Under the pieces are notes generated by a model that was given only the letters and a program-made list of their open reading frames with translations, had not been told where the DNA came from and made no database searches. From Acidobacteriota bacterium (lineage in GTDB: Bacteria > Acidobacteriota > Polarisedimenticolia > Gp22-AA2): a DNA stretch of 64,000 nucleotides. Of the stretch, positions 34,274 through 43,836 are shown piece after piece; the first letter of the stretch is position 1, and each line of letters begins with the position of its first letter. The stretch lies in NCBI GenBank assembly GCA_003223135.1, contig QHXX01000026.1:1-64000 (forward strand). The letters are read 5' to 3'. The position numbers and the translations under genes were made by a program.

Positions 34274-36913
34274 TCAGGGAGTGACGATCTCGCCCCTCAG
34301 GACCCCCATGGCGCAGTGGTCGGGGTCGATGTAGCGCCAGATGGCGTCATGCACGTCATCGAAGCCGACCGATGCGATGCGTTCCGGATAGACCTGCACC
34401 GCCTCCATGCCGATGCCGCGTACCTCGGCATCGGCGTAACGGTAGGCGCGCTGCGCGTTCCCCTGCAGGGAAATGGCATGGCTGCCGCGCACGTAGCGCA
34501 CCGCCCTTTCGACTTCCTCGGAGCGCGGACCCTCGTGACGGAGCCGGGCGATCTCCTGGAACAGGACACGGCGTGCCTCGGCTTCGTCCTTGGGAGAGGT
34601 GGCCAGGTACACCGCGAAGGCGCCGCCGGCGACCTTGTGGTAGTTGAAGGCGTGCACGGCGTAGGCCAACCCGCGCTTTCCGCGCACCTCCTCGAAGAAG
34701 CGCCCGCCCAGGCCCGAGGTGACCGCCTGGACGATGTCCAGCGAAAAACGCTCGGGCGTCTGCAGCCCCGGGGTCGGGAACCCGATCACTTGAGACGTCT
34801 GCTGCCGGCGGCGCGTCTCGACGACCTCGGAGGCGCCCCAGCCGATCAGCTGCCCGGGATCCTTCTCTCCGTGCCCCTCCTGCGCCCAGTCGACGATCGA
34901 CGACCCGATCATGTCGAGCGCCTCCTGCTCCTCGAGGTCCCCCACGATGGCGACGACCATGGTCGCCGGGCGCACCATCGCCCGGTGCCAGCGCACCAGG
35001 TTCTCGCGCTTCATCGATTGCACCGGAACCATGAGGCCGAACGACGGCAGCGCGTAGGGGTGGCTGCCGAAGGCCGCCTGACGAAAGAGCTGGAACGTAT
35101 AGGGCAGGGACTGATCCTTGATGCTCTCCTGGGCGGCGAGCTGCAGGGCCCTCTCCTTGTCGATCTCCTCGTGGCGGAAGGCCGGGCGGCGGATAAGGTC
35201 GGTGAGGATCTCGAGCCCGCGGCGGGCGTGCTTCGACAGGATGCTCAAGGCGAAACCGAAGTGATCCTCGTCGATCACTCTTTCGATCGACGATCCGAGC
35301 CCCTCGATCTCGAGCGCCACCTGGCGCGCGTCGCGCGTGGCGCTCCCCTTGATCATCGTCGACTGCATCAGCCGGGTGATGCCGGAGTTCTCCCTCCCTT
35401 CGCCCGAGCGTCCGCCGCGAAAGGTGATACAGAGCGTCAGGAGCGGCAGATCGCTGCGCCGCTCGTGCAATAGGACCGGGCCGGAGTCGAATCGGTGGCG
35501 CGACACACCCTGGCTCTCGGAAACGCGCGTGACGCGGGGGATGACCGGCCTGCCGGGCTCCTCGGCTGCGCGGGCGGAGGCCGGCTCCGCCAAGGCCGGC
35601 GCAGGGGCCATCTTCTTGAGATCGATCGCCAGACCTTCCGGCTCCGGGGCGGGGAGCCGCGCGTCTGCCGCCTCGGGGACGTACTCGAGGAGGGTGGCGT
35701 TCTCAATGGTCAGATGGGCGCGAGCCGCACGCACAACGTCGGCGGCGTTCACCCGGCGCAGCCTCTCGACCAGCTCCTCGGCCAGGAGATAGCCTCCGAG
35801 CGACTCGTAGTACGCCAGGATGGACGACTGCCCCAGGACTTCCGAGCGGCTTTGATGGTAGCGATACTCGATGGCGCTTCGGGCGCGTTCCATTTCGGCG
35901 TTCGTCGGCGGCTCCTGTCGCAGGAGCTCGATCTCGGCCTGGATGGCCCGCACCGCCGCCATGCCGTGCTTCGGATCGCCCTCGGCCATCACGGTCAGGA
36001 TGCCGATGTCCCGGAAGGAGTCGAGCGACGAGCCGATCGAGTCGACCAGACCCGCCCTTTCCTTCACCGAGTGGTACAGTCGCGACGCCTGCCCGCTGCC
36101 CAGCACGTACGCCACGATGCGGAGCGCCAGATCGTCGTCGGTCAGGACGGGCGGCGCGTGGTAACCGAGGACTAGGCAGGCCCGCTTGATGTCTCCTTTG
36201 AGCCGCCGGAACCTGAAGCGTTCCTGGGGCGGCTCGGGTGGCGAACCGAGCGCCGCCCCAGGCTGCGCCTGCATGCCGCCCAGGTAGACGTGCGCCGCTT
36301 CGAGCACCTCGGGGGCCCGGATGTCCCCGACCACCGACAGGATGATTCGCTCCGGCACGTAATGGCAACGGTAGTAGCCCAGGAGGTCGTCCCGGGTCAG
36401 CCCGCGCAGCGCCTGCTCTTCGCCGATGCGCCAGCGCCTCATGCGGTGGGTCTCGAAGGCCTCGCGGAACATCATCTCGAGGGCGTAGGCGCCGGGCGTG
36501 TCCATTTTGCGGCGCCCTTCCTGCAGGACCGCCTCGATCTCGCGCTTCAACTCGTCGGGGTCGAACAAGGGATGCATCAGGGCATCGGCTTCGATCTCGA
36601 GCCCCTTTCGGAAATTTTCGGAAGGCAGGACGATGTAATAGTTCGTCGAATCGTAGTACGTGCCGGCGTTGAGCTCGCCGCCGAGGGACTTGATCTCGGT
36701 CGCGATCTGGTCGGGCCGGGGCCGGTCGGGTGTTCCTTTGAAGAACATGTGCTCGATGACGTGCGAGATGCCGACTTCCCGGTCTTCTTCGTCGAAGTAG
36801 CCGGCGCGCACCCAGAGGTTGACGGCCGCGACCGGCGACGAATGGTCCTCGCCCACGAGCACGGTCAGGCCATTCGGCAGCACTTCCTTGACGACCTTGA
36901 TTCTCGGCGTCAC
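34274..36913 (-). CDS. M16-family zinc peptidase, two-lobe form
   Basis: This 879-residue insulinase-family peptidase contains two M16 modules in one chain. The N-terminal half holds the inverted zinc motif HVIEH at residues 51-55 and downstream Glu residues near 125-132 as third ligand; the C-terminal half lacks it and is the inactive partner (SGITRLMQSTMIKGSA in the equivalent place). No signal peptide is visible, so it is probably cytoplasmic or exported by another route. GTG 36913 has GAGG upstream. It is convergent with the OmpA-family gene. The gap 36914-37019 holds nothing recognisable. Confidence 0.92.
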   Translation of the reverse strand: MTPRIKVVKEVLPNGLTVLVGEDHSSPVAAVNLWVRAGYFDEEDREVGISHVIEHMFFKGTPDRPRPDQIATEIKSLGGELNAGTYYDSTNYYIVLPSENFRKGLEIEADALMHPLFDPDELKREIEAVLQEGRRKMDTPGAYALEMMFREAFETHRMRRWRIGEEQALRGLTRDDLLGYYRCHYVPERIILSVVGDIRAPEVLEAAHVYLGGMQAQPGAALGSPPEPPQERFRFRRLKGDIKRACLVLGYHAPPVLTDDDLALRIVAYVLGSGQASRLYHSVKERAGLVDSIGSSLDSFRDIGILTVMAEGDPKHGMAAVRAIQAEIELLRQEPPTNAEMERARSAIEYRYHQSRSEVLGQSSILAYYESLGGYLLAEELVERLRRVNAADVVRAARAHLTIENATLLEYVPEAADARLPAPEPEGLAIDLKKMAPAPALAEPASARAAEEPGRPVIPRVTRVSESQGVSRHRFDSGPVLLHERRSDLPLLTLCITFRGGRSGEGRENSGITRLMQSTMIKGSATRDARQVALEIEGLGSSIERVIDEDHFGFALSILSKHARRGLEILTDLIRRPAFRHEEIDKERALQLAAQESIKDQSLPYTFQLFRQAAFGSHPYALPSFGLMVPVQSMKRENLVRWHRAMVRPATMVVAIVGDLEEQEALDMIGSSIVDWAQEGHGEKDPGQLIGWGASEVVETRRRQQTSQVIGFPTPGLQTPERFSLDIVQAVTSGLGGRFFEEVRGKRGLAYAVHAFNYHKVAGGAFAVYLATSPKDEAEARRVLFQEIARLRHEGPRSEEVERAVRYVRGSHAISLQGNAQRAYRYADAEVRGIGMEAVQVYPERIASVGFDDVHDAIWRYIDPDHCAMGVLRGEIVTP

Positions 36914-37019
36914 CCCTTCACCTCGTGGTCATCGGAAACCGGCGCCCAGCCAGCGCCTTTCGGCTTCCCCCTCGCTCATGAACATATGTTCCCGCCGGTA
37001 CTGATGCACCTCGTCGGCG

Positions 37020-37802
37020 TCAGGTCGAATTCCGCGGTCTGCCGGGGGCCGGAGCAGCCGCGCCTGCCGGAGACACGCGCGGCGTGGGCGACGCCGCCCC
37101 CGGCGGGACCGTAACGCCGGGGTGCGGCGATGCGGAGGGCGCGGCGGGGACCGGTCGCGGGGTCGCTGTCCCGGCGGGGGCTGCGCTCGCCGCATGCGGA
37201 GTTGCCACCTCCGCGGGGGTCGATCCGCCGGGGTGGGCGGACGGGCTGCCCGCCGGGGGCGCACCGCCCACCGCAGCCTCCTGCCCGGCCAGAGCCGGCG
37301 GAACGGGAGAGTAGTGGGCGTGAACCAGCCTCCAATGTCCGCTTTCCTTGCGATAGATCGCCGTCGCCTGGCCACGGTCTTCCAGGGGGTACGACCCCAG
37401 ACGGCCGGTCATCGCCCAATCATACGTGGCATATCCGAGCGACCCCTGCGCCTCGGCCTGGACCGCGTCAATGGTCAGATGGATGTCGGTCACTCGATCA
37501 AAGAAATCCTTCCACAGGCGCCCGATCTGGTCCCATCCCTGGAACCGACCCGGGGGCGGCACGTCGAACATCAGGATGGTCTTGTCCTGCGACCAGATCT
37601 CCGACAGGGTGCGCAGATCTTTGCCGTTGATCGCCGCGACCTCCCGCGTCACGAGAGAGCGGATGGCGTCGGCGTCCGCCCCGGCGTCCCCGCATGCGGA
37701 AAGCGCCGCCGCGATCGCGAGGAGGAGCAGGCAGAAAGCGACCGTCAGCGAAAGGCAACGACGAGCGCGCGGAGGAGCGGGCGGGTCGAGGCGGGCGGCC
37801 AT
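37020..37802 (-). CDS. SnoaL-like lipoprotein with Pro/Ala-rich tail
   Basis: This 260-residue protein has a lipoprotein signal (LLLAIAAALSACGDAG; Cys about residue 37 would be lipidated). A SnoaL/NTF2-like fold (about 45-160) has AAINGKDLRTLSEIWSQD, FDVPPPGRFQGWDQI and WRLVHAHYSPVPP, the pattern of DUF4440/ketosteroid-isomerase-like proteins. The last 90 residues are low-complexity Ala/Pro/Gly/Ser, probably a disordered linker reaching into the periplasm. Function unknown. ATG 37802 is only about 11 bases from the promoter -10. Confidence 0.82.
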   Translation of the reverse strand: MAARLDPPAPPRARRCLSLTVAFCLLLLAIAAALSACGDAGADADAIRSLVTREVAAINGKDLRTLSEIWSQDKTILMFDVPPPGRFQGWDQIGRLWKDFFDRVTDIHLTIDAVQAEAQGSLGYATYDWAMTGRLGSYPLEDRGQATAIYRKESGHWRLVHAHYSPVPPALAGQEAAVGGAPPAGSPSAHPGGSTPAEVATPHAASAAPAGTATPRPVPAAPSASPHPGVTVPPGAASPTPRVSPAGAAAPAPGRPRNST

Positions 37803-37813
37803 CTCGGGGCGGT

Positions 37814-37842
37814 ACTCTAGACCACGCTCCGGACGGAGTCAA
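37814..37842 (-). promoter_or_regulatory. sigma70-type promoter for the SnoaL-like lipoprotein
   Basis: On the minus strand: TTGACT (37842-37837), a 17-base spacer, then TAGAGT (37819-37814). The predicted start of transcription is only a few bases from the ATG at 37802, so the leader is very short or absent. Confidence 0.62.
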
Positions 37843-37921
37843 TTGCCGGCGGCACCCTTGGAGCCGCCGCCCGTCCCGCCACTCCACGCAGTCCCGCGAC
37901 GCCCGGCGGATCAATGACGAT

Positions 37922-37950
37922 TTGCAGCCGGGGCGGCGGCGCGGTAGAGT
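37922..37950 (+). promoter_or_regulatory. sigma70-type promoter deciding the start of the 37971 gene
   Basis: TTGCAG (37922-37927), a 17-base spacer, then TAGAGT (37945-37950). Transcription would start near 37957, so ATGs at 37914 and 37953 are upstream of the mRNA and ATG 37971 is the likely start. Confidence 0.5.
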
Positions 37951-37970
37951 GGATGTTTGCGGATCGGCGC

Positions 37971-38924
37971 ATGATCTTCACTTACTACGACGAACGTCTA
38001 AACGCGGTCCCGTTCATCTGCGTGGACGGCGTGGTCGAGGGCGGGCTCAACGTCAGCCACTGGCCCGGCAATCGCACGCCCGCGCACCTGAAGGCCGACA
38101 CCTCGACCGAGATGGCGCTGAGGTTGGCGCGCGATCCCGGGCGGGACGACTGGCTGGGTGGGGTCTCGGTCGTCACCAATAACCACTTCGACACCGACGG
38201 ACTCCTGTCGGTCTTCGCCGTCCTGCGGCCGGAAGAGGCGTTGCGGCACGAGACGGCGATGATCCAGGCGGCGCGCACCGGGGATTTCGGAGAATGGACG
38301 ACGCCGGACGCGTTCAAATTCGACGCGGTGGTCACGGCCTACGACGACGCCCGGCGCTCGCCGATCGCCTCCGAGATCCGCGGTAAGAGCGAGCCCGAGC
38401 GCTACCAGATCATCTATGACCGGCTGTTGTCGTCGCTCCCCGATCTCCTGACCGGCGCGGCCGCCCGCAAGGAGCTCTGGGGTGATCGGCTGCAGGCCAC
38501 CATGCGATCGATGATGCGCATCGGGGATGTGGCCCGCGTGCGCGAGCACGACGCGGCGCGCCTGACGGTCATCGAAGCGACCGAGCCGCTCGACGAGATG
38601 GCTCGCTTCAACGTGGCGCGGCATCACCGCGTTCTCACCGCCACGCGGTCTGCGGGCGGATTCGTATACGAGATGGCGTTCCAGATCTTCTCCTGGTTCG
38701 AAACGGTCACGCCGCCGCGCGGCACGCGCTTCGACCTGACCGAGGTGGGCGCCCGGCTCGATCACATGGAGACCGCGGGTGGCGGGCGCTGGACCTACAC
38801 CGGCGACGACTCGCTCGAATCCCGCCTGTACCGCGCCGGCCCGGACGGGAGCCCCGTCGCGAGCACCCTCCCCCTCGAGAGCCTCGAGTCCCTTCTCATG
38901 GGGGTCTTCGAAGCGCGTCCCTGA
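37971..38924 (+). CDS. conserved-looking protein of unknown function (NHFDTDG motif)
   Basis: This 317-residue soluble protein starts MIFTYYDERLNAVPF. The striking segment is SVVTNNHFDTDGLLSVFAVL (about residues 65-84): a His followed by Asp-Thr-Asp-Gly, reminiscent of the DHH-type metal-binding motif, though the rest does not look like a DHH phosphoesterase. Other features are a long helical middle (PERYQIIYDRLLSSLPDLL) and a C-terminal MAFQIFSWFETVTPP region. I recall similar proteins as an uncharacterised family but cannot name it firmly. It is monocistronic, between the divergent lipoprotein gene and nadE. Confidence 0.75.
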   Translation: MIFTYYDERLNAVPFICVDGVVEGGLNVSHWPGNRTPAHLKADTSTEMALRLARDPGRDDWLGGVSVVTNNHFDTDGLLSVFAVLRPEEALRHETAMIQAARTGDFGEWTTPDAFKFDAVVTAYDDARRSPIASEIRGKSEPERYQIIYDRLLSSLPDLLTGAAARKELWGDRLQATMRSMMRIGDVARVREHDAARLTVIEATEPLDEMARFNVARHHRVLTATRSAGGFVYEMAFQIFSWFETVTPPRGTRFDLTEVGARLDHMETAGGGRWTYTGDDSLESRLYRAGPDGSPVASTLPLESLESLLMGVFEARP

Positions 38925-39048
38925 CCCACATCTCATTTCGAGCGGGGAATCCGGGCACGGCCCTCGAGTGACCCCCGGCGGCCGTTTTGCGTCGGCGGCT
39001 CATGTGTGACTACAATCTGCCCGCTTCCAGGAGCGGACGCGGGCGAGA

Positions 39049-41199
39049 ATGACTCAAACGGATCGCAGCTTTTTCGATCTCTACGCGCAAAATTTTGCTC
39101 GCCTGGCCGTCGCGATCCCGCGCGTAAAGCTGGCCGAGCCGGCCACCAACGCGCAGGAGATCGCGCGTCTTTACGACGCGGCCGCGCGGGACGGCGCCGC
39201 GATCGTCCTGTTCCCGGAGCTGGCGCTTTCGGGATATTCCCTCGAGGATCTGCACCAACAGGAAGCGCTGCTTCGGGCCGTTCAGGAGGGGCTGGCGTCG
39301 CTCGTCCAGGCCTCGAGCGCGCGGCCGGCGGTCCTGGTGGTGGGTGCGCCGCTGCGTCTGGAGGGGCGACTGTTCAACTGCGCCGTGGTCCTTTCCCGCG
39401 GGCGCATCCTCGGGATCGTTCCGAAGACCTATATCCCCAACTACCGGGAATTTTACGAGAAGCGCCAGTTCGCCTCGTCCCGCGATGCCCTGACCCGCGA
39501 GGTCGAGTGTCTCGATCAGACGGCGCCCCTGGGGGCCGACCTCCTGTTCCGCTGCGCCGAGAACCCCGACCTGACGCTGCACGTCGAGATTTGCGAGGAC
39601 GTCTGGGCGCCGATCCCGCCCTCGACCTACGCGGCGCTCCGGGGCGCGACGGTGCTCGCGAACCTGTCGGCGTCGAACATCACCATCGGCAAGACCGGCT
39701 ACCGGCACCTCCTCGCGGCCAGCCAGTCGGGACGGTGCATCGCGGCGTACCTGTACGCGGCCGCGGGGCAGGGGGAGTCGACCACGGACCTGGCGTGGGA
39801 CGGTCACGGGATGGTCTACGAGAACGCCGACCTTCTCGCGGAGTCCGAGCGCTTCCGCGACCAGAGCCAGGTGGTCACGGCCGACGTCGATCTCGACCGT
39901 CTGGCTCAGGAGCGGATGCGCCTAACGTCATTCGCCGACTGCGCCACGAGCCATGCGCCGGCCCTCGCGGCTCTGCGGGTCGTGAAATTCTCGTTCCCGC
40001 CGCCGGGCGGACCCGTCCTGCTGCGACGCCTCATCGAACCGCTTCCGTTCGTCCCCTCGGACCCCGCGAAACGGGACGAGCGCTGCTACGAGGCATACAA
40101 CATCCAGGTCTCCGCCCTGGCGCAGCGGCTGCGCGCCACCGGCATCCAGAAGGTCGTCCTCGGTGTGAGCGGCGGGCTCGACTCGACGCAGGCGTTGATC
40201 GTCGCGGCGCGCGCCATGGACGGGCTCGACTTGCCGCGCACGAACGTCCTGGCGTACTTCCTGCCGGGCTACGCCACATCCGACCGGACCCAACAGAGCG
40301 CCCTGCGCCTTCTGGAAGCCCTGGGTGTGACGGGGAAGGCGATCGACATCCGGCCGTCGTGCGACCAGATGCTCAAGGACATCGGCCACCCGTTTGCCGA
40401 AGGGGAAAAGATCTACGACGTCACGTTCGAGAACGTACAGGCGGGCGAGCGCACCAGCCACCTGTTCCGGCTGGCCAACCGCCACGGGGCGATGGTCGTC
40501 GGCACGAGCGATTTGAGCGAGCTGGCGCTCGGCTGGTGCACTTACGGGGTCGGCGACCAGATGGCGCACTACGACGTGAACGCTTCCGTGCCGAAAACGC
40601 TCATCCGGCACCTGATCCAGTGGGCCGCCGACCGGAATGAAGTGGGAGAGCCGGCGTCGGCAGTCCTGCGCGACGTCCTGGCGACCGCGATCAGCCCTGA
40701 ACTCGTCCCCGGTCACGATAATACGACACCGGCCCAGAGCACCGAGAAGACGATCGGCCCCTACGACCTGCATGACTTCAGCCTGTACTACCTCACGCGG
40801 CGCGGCTACCGGCCGGCGAAGGTGGCGTATCTCGAGGGCTGCGCCTTCGGGCGCGACGTTCCCGGAGGTCCTCCCGACGGGCGTTACACCGTGGATGAAA
40901 TCATGCACTGGCTGAAGGTCTTCCTCGATCGTTTCTTCCGCTTCAGCCAGTTCAAGCGCTCGGCGCTGCCGAACGCCCCGAAGGTCGGCTCGGGTGGCTC
41001 GCTTTCCCCGCGCAGCGACTGGCGCGCCCCCTCCGACAGCAGCGCCGCGCCGTGGCTCGCCGACCTGGAGGACGCGCGCGCCTGGGCCAGGAGGTCGCTC
41101 GCTCAGCGGAAGAGTGAGGCGCCGAAGCCGGCGGGGATCAGGAAGCGGATCGCCCGGCCGCCCCGGAAGAGCCGCGGGAGGCACGGGCGGCGGCCTTGA
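39049..41199 (+). CDS. nadE: glutamine-dependent NAD+ synthetase
   Basis: This enzyme makes NAD+ from deamido-NAD+ with ammonia from glutamine. The N-terminal nitrilase-type glutaminase has the catalytic triad E57 ([10 protein letters not shown]), K126 (VPKTYIPNY) and C182 (EICEDVWAP). The C-terminal synthetase has the PP-loop [16 protein letters not shown] and the [12 protein letters not shown] and [16 protein letters not shown] motifs. Its 716 residues fit the two-domain bacterial/eukaryotic long form. The last 60 residues are Arg/Lys-rich. A possible -10 TACAAT lies at 39011-39016. Confidence 0.96.
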   Translation: MTQTDRSFFDLYAQNFARLAVAIPRVKLAEPATNAQEIARLYDAAARDGAAIVLFPELALSGYSLEDLHQQEALLRAVQEGLASLVQASSARPAVLVVGAPLRLEGRLFNCAVVLSRGRILGIVPKTYIPNYREFYEKRQFASSRDALTREVECLDQTAPLGADLLFRCAENPDLTLHVEICEDVWAPIPPSTYAALRGATVLANLSASNITIGKTGYRHLLAASQSGRCIAAYLYAAAGQGESTTDLAWDGHGMVYENADLLAESERFRDQSQVVTADVDLDRLAQERMRLTSFADCATSHAPALAALRVVKFSFPPPGGPVLLRRLIEPLPFVPSDPAKRDERCYEAYNIQVSALAQRLRATGIQKVVLGVSGGLDSTQALIVAARAMDGLDLPRTNVLAYFLPGYATSDRTQQSALRLLEALGVTGKAIDIRPSCDQMLKDIGHPFAEGEKIYDVTFENVQAGERTSHLFRLANRHGAMVVGTSDLSELALGWCTYGVGDQMAHYDVNASVPKTLIRHLIQWAADRNEVGEPASAVLRDVLATAISPELVPGHDNTTPAQSTEKTIGPYDLHDFSLYYLTRRGYRPAKVAYLEGCAFGRDVPGGPPDGRYTVDEIMHWLKVFLDRFFRFSQFKRSALPNAPKVGSGGSLSPRSDWRAPSDSSAAPWLADLEDARAWARRSLAQRKSEAPKPAGIRKRIARPPRKSRGRHGRRP

Positions 41200-41212
41200 T
41201 CGCAGGGCCACG

Positions 41213-41236
41213 GGGCCGGCCGCTTCTGGCCGGTCC
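41213..41236. terminator. bidirectional hairpin between nadE and the VOC gene
   Basis: A 9-base-pair stem (GGGCCGGCC with GGCCGGTCC, one G-T pair) and a 6-base loop lie between the convergent stops; its right end touches the VOC stop codon. Confidence 0.55.
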
Positions 41237-41604
41237 TAGCCCTTTGGGTCGTGGCAGACGGCCTCGATGTTGTTTCCCTCCGGATCGAGGACGAACGCTC
41301 CGTAGTAAGCGGGATGGTAGTCCTTCCGGATGCCGGGAGGCCCGTTGTCCTTCCCGCCCGCCTTCAGGGCGGCGGCGTGAAATGCGTCCACCGATTTGCG
41401 GTCGCGACTGGCGAATGCCAGGTGCACGCCCTTCGTGACCGCGTCGTCCTGGCCGATCCACACATCGGTCTTGTCACCCGCTCCCAGACCCACGAATCCG
41501 GGGAATTCCTTGAGCACCCGGTAACCCAGCGGCTGAAGCGCCGATTCGTAGAAGCGCCGGCTCTTCTTGAAGTCCTTCACCCGTACGACGGCGTGATCGA
41601 TCAT
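41236..41604 (-). CDS. VOC/glyoxalase-superfamily protein
   Basis: This 122-residue protein is a single vicinal-oxygen-chelate fold: MIDHAVVRVKDFKKSRRFYE at the N-terminus, with the usual first His, then GVHLAFASRDRKSVDAFHAA and YYGAFVLDPEGNNIEAVCH, the canonical C-terminal strand with the Glu ligand. The reaction cannot be inferred (lyase, dioxygenase or binding protein). The ATG overlaps the stop of the phosphoesterase gene as ATGA, with AGGAGG inside that gene, so the two are translationally coupled. Confidence 0.9.
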   Translation of the reverse strand: MIDHAVVRVKDFKKSRRFYESALQPLGYRVLKEFPGFVGLGAGDKTDVWIGQDDAVTKGVHLAFASRDRKSVDAFHAAALKAGGKDNGPPGIRKDYHPAYYGAFVLDPEGNNIEAVCHDPKG

Positions 41605-42122
41605 CTTTGCAGCCTCCTGTGACGCCGGTCGGCCCGCGGGTGACGGTTCGTAACCGGCAATTCACGGATCTCGGCGTAGAGCGCCGTCCCCCGGACGTGA
41701 AGCCGCGCCACGGTGATCGGCAGGGTGAATCGTCTGGGGCCGGCGCTGCCCGGGTTCAGGTAGAGCACCCCCCGGCGTTCTTCCAAAAGCGGCTGGTGCG
41801 AGTGGCCGCTGATGACCGCCCCGAAGCCGGCGGCGGCCGGATCGAGGTCGAGCGCGTGGATATCGTGCAGGACATAGACGACCGCGTCGCCGAGGCGGAC
41901 GACCTCCGTTTCCTTCAGGATCTTCGCCCAATCCTCACGGTCGTTGTTTCCGCGCACGGCCACGACCGGTGCCACCTCGCGCAGCGCCTGCAGCACCTCC
42001 GGGCCGCCGATGTCTCCGGCGTGGACGATCAGCTCCGAGCCGCGCAGCGCGTCGATCGCCTCGGGGCGCATCAGACCATGGGTGTCGGAGATCACCCCGA
42101 TGAGTCGATCGTATCCTGTCAA
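41601..42122 (-). CDS. metallophosphoesterase (YfcE/MJ0936-like)
   Basis: This 173-residue calcineurin-like phosphoesterase carries all metal-ligand motifs in order: GVISDTHG, VHAGDIGG, VAVRGNNDRE, LHDIHAL and ISGHSHQPL, with YLNPGSAG near the end. Small enzymes of this type are Mn/Ni/Zn phosphodiesterases active on artificial or cyclic nucleotide substrates; the natural substrate is unknown. TTG 42122 has GGGGGAA upstream. The C-terminus is Arg/His-rich, where it overlaps the downstream VOC gene. Confidence 0.92.
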   Translation of the reverse strand: MTGYDRLIGVISDTHGLMRPEAIDALRGSELIVHAGDIGGPEVLQALREVAPVVAVRGNNDREDWAKILKETEVVRLGDAVVYVLHDIHALDLDPAAAGFGAVISGHSHQPLLEERRGVLYLNPGSAGPRRFTLPITVARLHVRGTALYAEIRELPVTNRHPRADRRHRRLQR

Positions 42123-42189
42123 GCCGTTCCCCCGGCCGCCCGGCGTTCGCGACGACCCCCGGAACAGGCCTCCGGGTCGGTCTCCTGCA

Positions 42190-42819
42190 TCAGGCCTTCA
42201 GGCTGATGCTGACTCCGTCCCGAAGCGGCACGATGGTGGTGTCAAGCTCACGATCCGAGTACAGGAGCCGCGTCAGCTCGCGCACGCCGCGCGTGTCGTC
42301 GTCCTGGTGCTCCTCCGAGGCGACGCGCCCCGACCAGAGCATGTTGTCGCACAGGAACAGCCCCCCGGACCTGAGGCGCGGCTTCATGAGGGGGTAGACA
42401 CGCGGGTAGTCGCGCTTGTCGATATCGCAGAAGATGATATCGAACGGTCCCGGATAGCGCGGCAGGATCTCCAGGGCGTCCCCTTTCTCGATGACCGCCT
42501 TGCCCATCAGGGAAGCGCGACCCAGGAAACCGCGGGCGCTGGCGCAATTCTCCGCCGATCCTTCCGTCAGAATGACGCGTCCCTCCGCCGGCAGGGCCCG
42601 GGCGAACCAGTAGGCCGAGTAGCCGAAGCCGGAACCACACTCGAAGACGTCGCGCGCACCGATCGAGCGGGCCAGAACGTAGAGCAGCCGGCCGACCAGC
42701 GGTCCCACGATCGGGAAGCGCCGTCGGTCGGCGAGGCGCTCCATCTCCACGGGCACCTCCTCGCTCGGCGGCGCCACGCTGCGCAGATACTCCTCGATCG
42801 CCGGATTCACGATGTCCAC
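42190..42819 (-). CDS. O-methyltransferase (class I, CCoAOMT-like)
   Basis: This 209-residue SAM-dependent methyltransferase has motif I VFECGSGFGYSAYW, a SAM-ribose acidic residue in ILTEGSAENC, the metal/substrate Asp in DIIFCDIDKRDYPR and the FLCDNMLWSGRV motif typical of caffeoyl-CoA/catechol O-methyltransferases. The substrate is unknown. The GTG start at 42819 lies only about 6 bases from an extended -10 TGCTAAGAT (42834-42826), implying leaderless mRNA. Confidence 0.92.
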   Translation of the reverse strand: MDIVNPAIEEYLRSVAPPSEEVPVEMERLADRRRFPIVGPLVGRLLYVLARSIGARDVFECGSGFGYSAYWFARALPAEGRVILTEGSAENCASARGFLGRASLMGKAVIEKGDALEILPRYPGPFDIIFCDIDKRDYPRVYPLMKPRLRSGGLFLCDNMLWSGRVASEEHQDDDTRGVRELTRLLYSDRELDTTIVPLRDGVSISLKA

Positions 42820-42825
42820 GCGGGG

Positions 42826-42834
42826 ATCTTAGCA
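42826..42834 (-). promoter_or_regulatory. extended -10 promoter for the O-methyltransferase (leaderless)
   Basis: On the minus strand TGCTAAGAT (42834-42826). A start 6-8 bases downstream falls on the GTG at 42819, so translation would begin at the 5' end. Confidence 0.42.
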
Positions 42835-42923
42835 CGCCCGATCTGTTCCGCCCGGCAGGGCGCCCTCCCGCGCCGCCCCGGGTCGGGCCGGCGCTGATTT
42901 CGATCCGGAGGACCGGGGCAACT

Positions 42924-43271
42924 TCAGATGGGATCGCTGCCCCGACAGCGGCTGCGCGACTCGACCACGGACGCGACCGCCACCTCGTAGTGCCGCACGT
43001 GCGGTTCCATCTCCAGAAGAAACTCGCGGTCTTCGGGGAAATACACCGCCTTGTCGATGTCCGATCCGGCAAACGATTTGATTGCCTCGAACGATTCCCA
43101 GAGCGAAATGAACAGGAACTCGGCCCGGCCCTCATCGACCCGGCGGAGAACGTAGACCCCGCAATTGCCCGTCGTCGCCTCGCACTCCTTGACACCGGTC
43201 TCCTCGAGGTACGCCAGGTATCGGTCCGACTTCTTCTTGGGGGTGGCTCCCCTCCACACGCGGGCGATCAT
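42924..43271 (-). CDS. ABM-like (dimeric alpha/beta barrel) protein
   Basis: This 115-residue protein starts MIARVWRGATPKKKSDRYLA and contains LFISLWESFEAIKSFAG and FLLEMEPHVRHYEVA, the layout of small antibiotic-biosynthesis-monooxygenase/stress-responsive barrels. These act as cofactor-free oxygenases, heme-degrading proteins or binding proteins; nothing here tells which. GGAGG lies directly upstream of ATG 43271. It stands alone. Confidence 0.8.
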   Translation of the reverse strand: MIARVWRGATPKKKSDRYLAYLEETGVKECEATTGNCGVYVLRRVDEGRAEFLFISLWESFEAIKSFAGSDIDKAVYFPEDREFLLEMEPHVRHYEVAVASVVESRSRCRGSDPI

Positions 43272-43413
43272 CGACTTCCTCCTTGCCGATGCACGGCGGC
43301 TGTGATTCCCAGGCCGGTCGAATGCTTCGGTCCCGCACAGTCTATGACGCGCCGGGGGAACATTCGCCGTTGATCACAACCGCGTTGTAGGATGGTCTTG
43401 GGAGCGTGTGGCG

Positions 43414-43806
43414 ATGAAGCTGCGAATGATCGTCCTCCTGTCTCTTCCGGTGCTCTTTCTCGGATGCGCTCCCGGCCGGCTGGCCGGCCGGCCGCCCGAC
43501 GCGCCTATCGCCGCAGAACCCGCTCCCGACCCTGCACCCTCCCCGGCCGCCGTCCCGAGCCCTGCCCCTCAAGCCGCGCGGATCGACTTCGCGACACAGA
43601 TCCGGCCCCTCCTTCAGGAGAAGTGCTCCCCCTGCCACTTCGCCGGGGGGCGGATGTACGATCGGCTGCCGTTCGACCGCGAGGAGACGATCCGGACCCT
43701 CGGGAAGGCGCTCTTTACCCGCCTCAGGGACCCGGTGGATCAGGAGCTCATGCGCACCTTCCTGGAACCACCGGCAGACGGGCTGGGCGGCCCGGCCCGG
43801 CCGTGA
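43414..43806 (+). CDS. lipoprotein with a single CxxCH heme motif
   Basis: This 130-residue protein has a lipoprotein signal (IVLLSLPVLFLGCAPG, Cys about residue 18 lipidated), a Pro/Ala-rich linker (about 25-60) and a short domain starting IDFATQIRPLLQEKCSPCHFAGG. The CSPCH site would bind one c-type heme, as in planctomycete/acidobacterial cytochrome-like proteins (similar to the PSCyt1 start). The domain is short (about 65 residues) with no obvious distal Met ligand. ATG 43414 (GGGAG 10 bases upstream) is preferred to GTG 43408. Confidence 0.8.
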   Translation: MKLRMIVLLSLPVLFLGCAPGRLAGRPPDAPIAAEPAPDPAPSPAAVPSPAPQAARIDFATQIRPLLQEKCSPCHFAGGRMYDRLPFDREETIRTLGKALFTRLRDPVDQELMRTFLEPPADGLGGPARP

Positions 43807-43836
43807 AGAAGACGGCGATCATCCAGTGGAAGGAAC

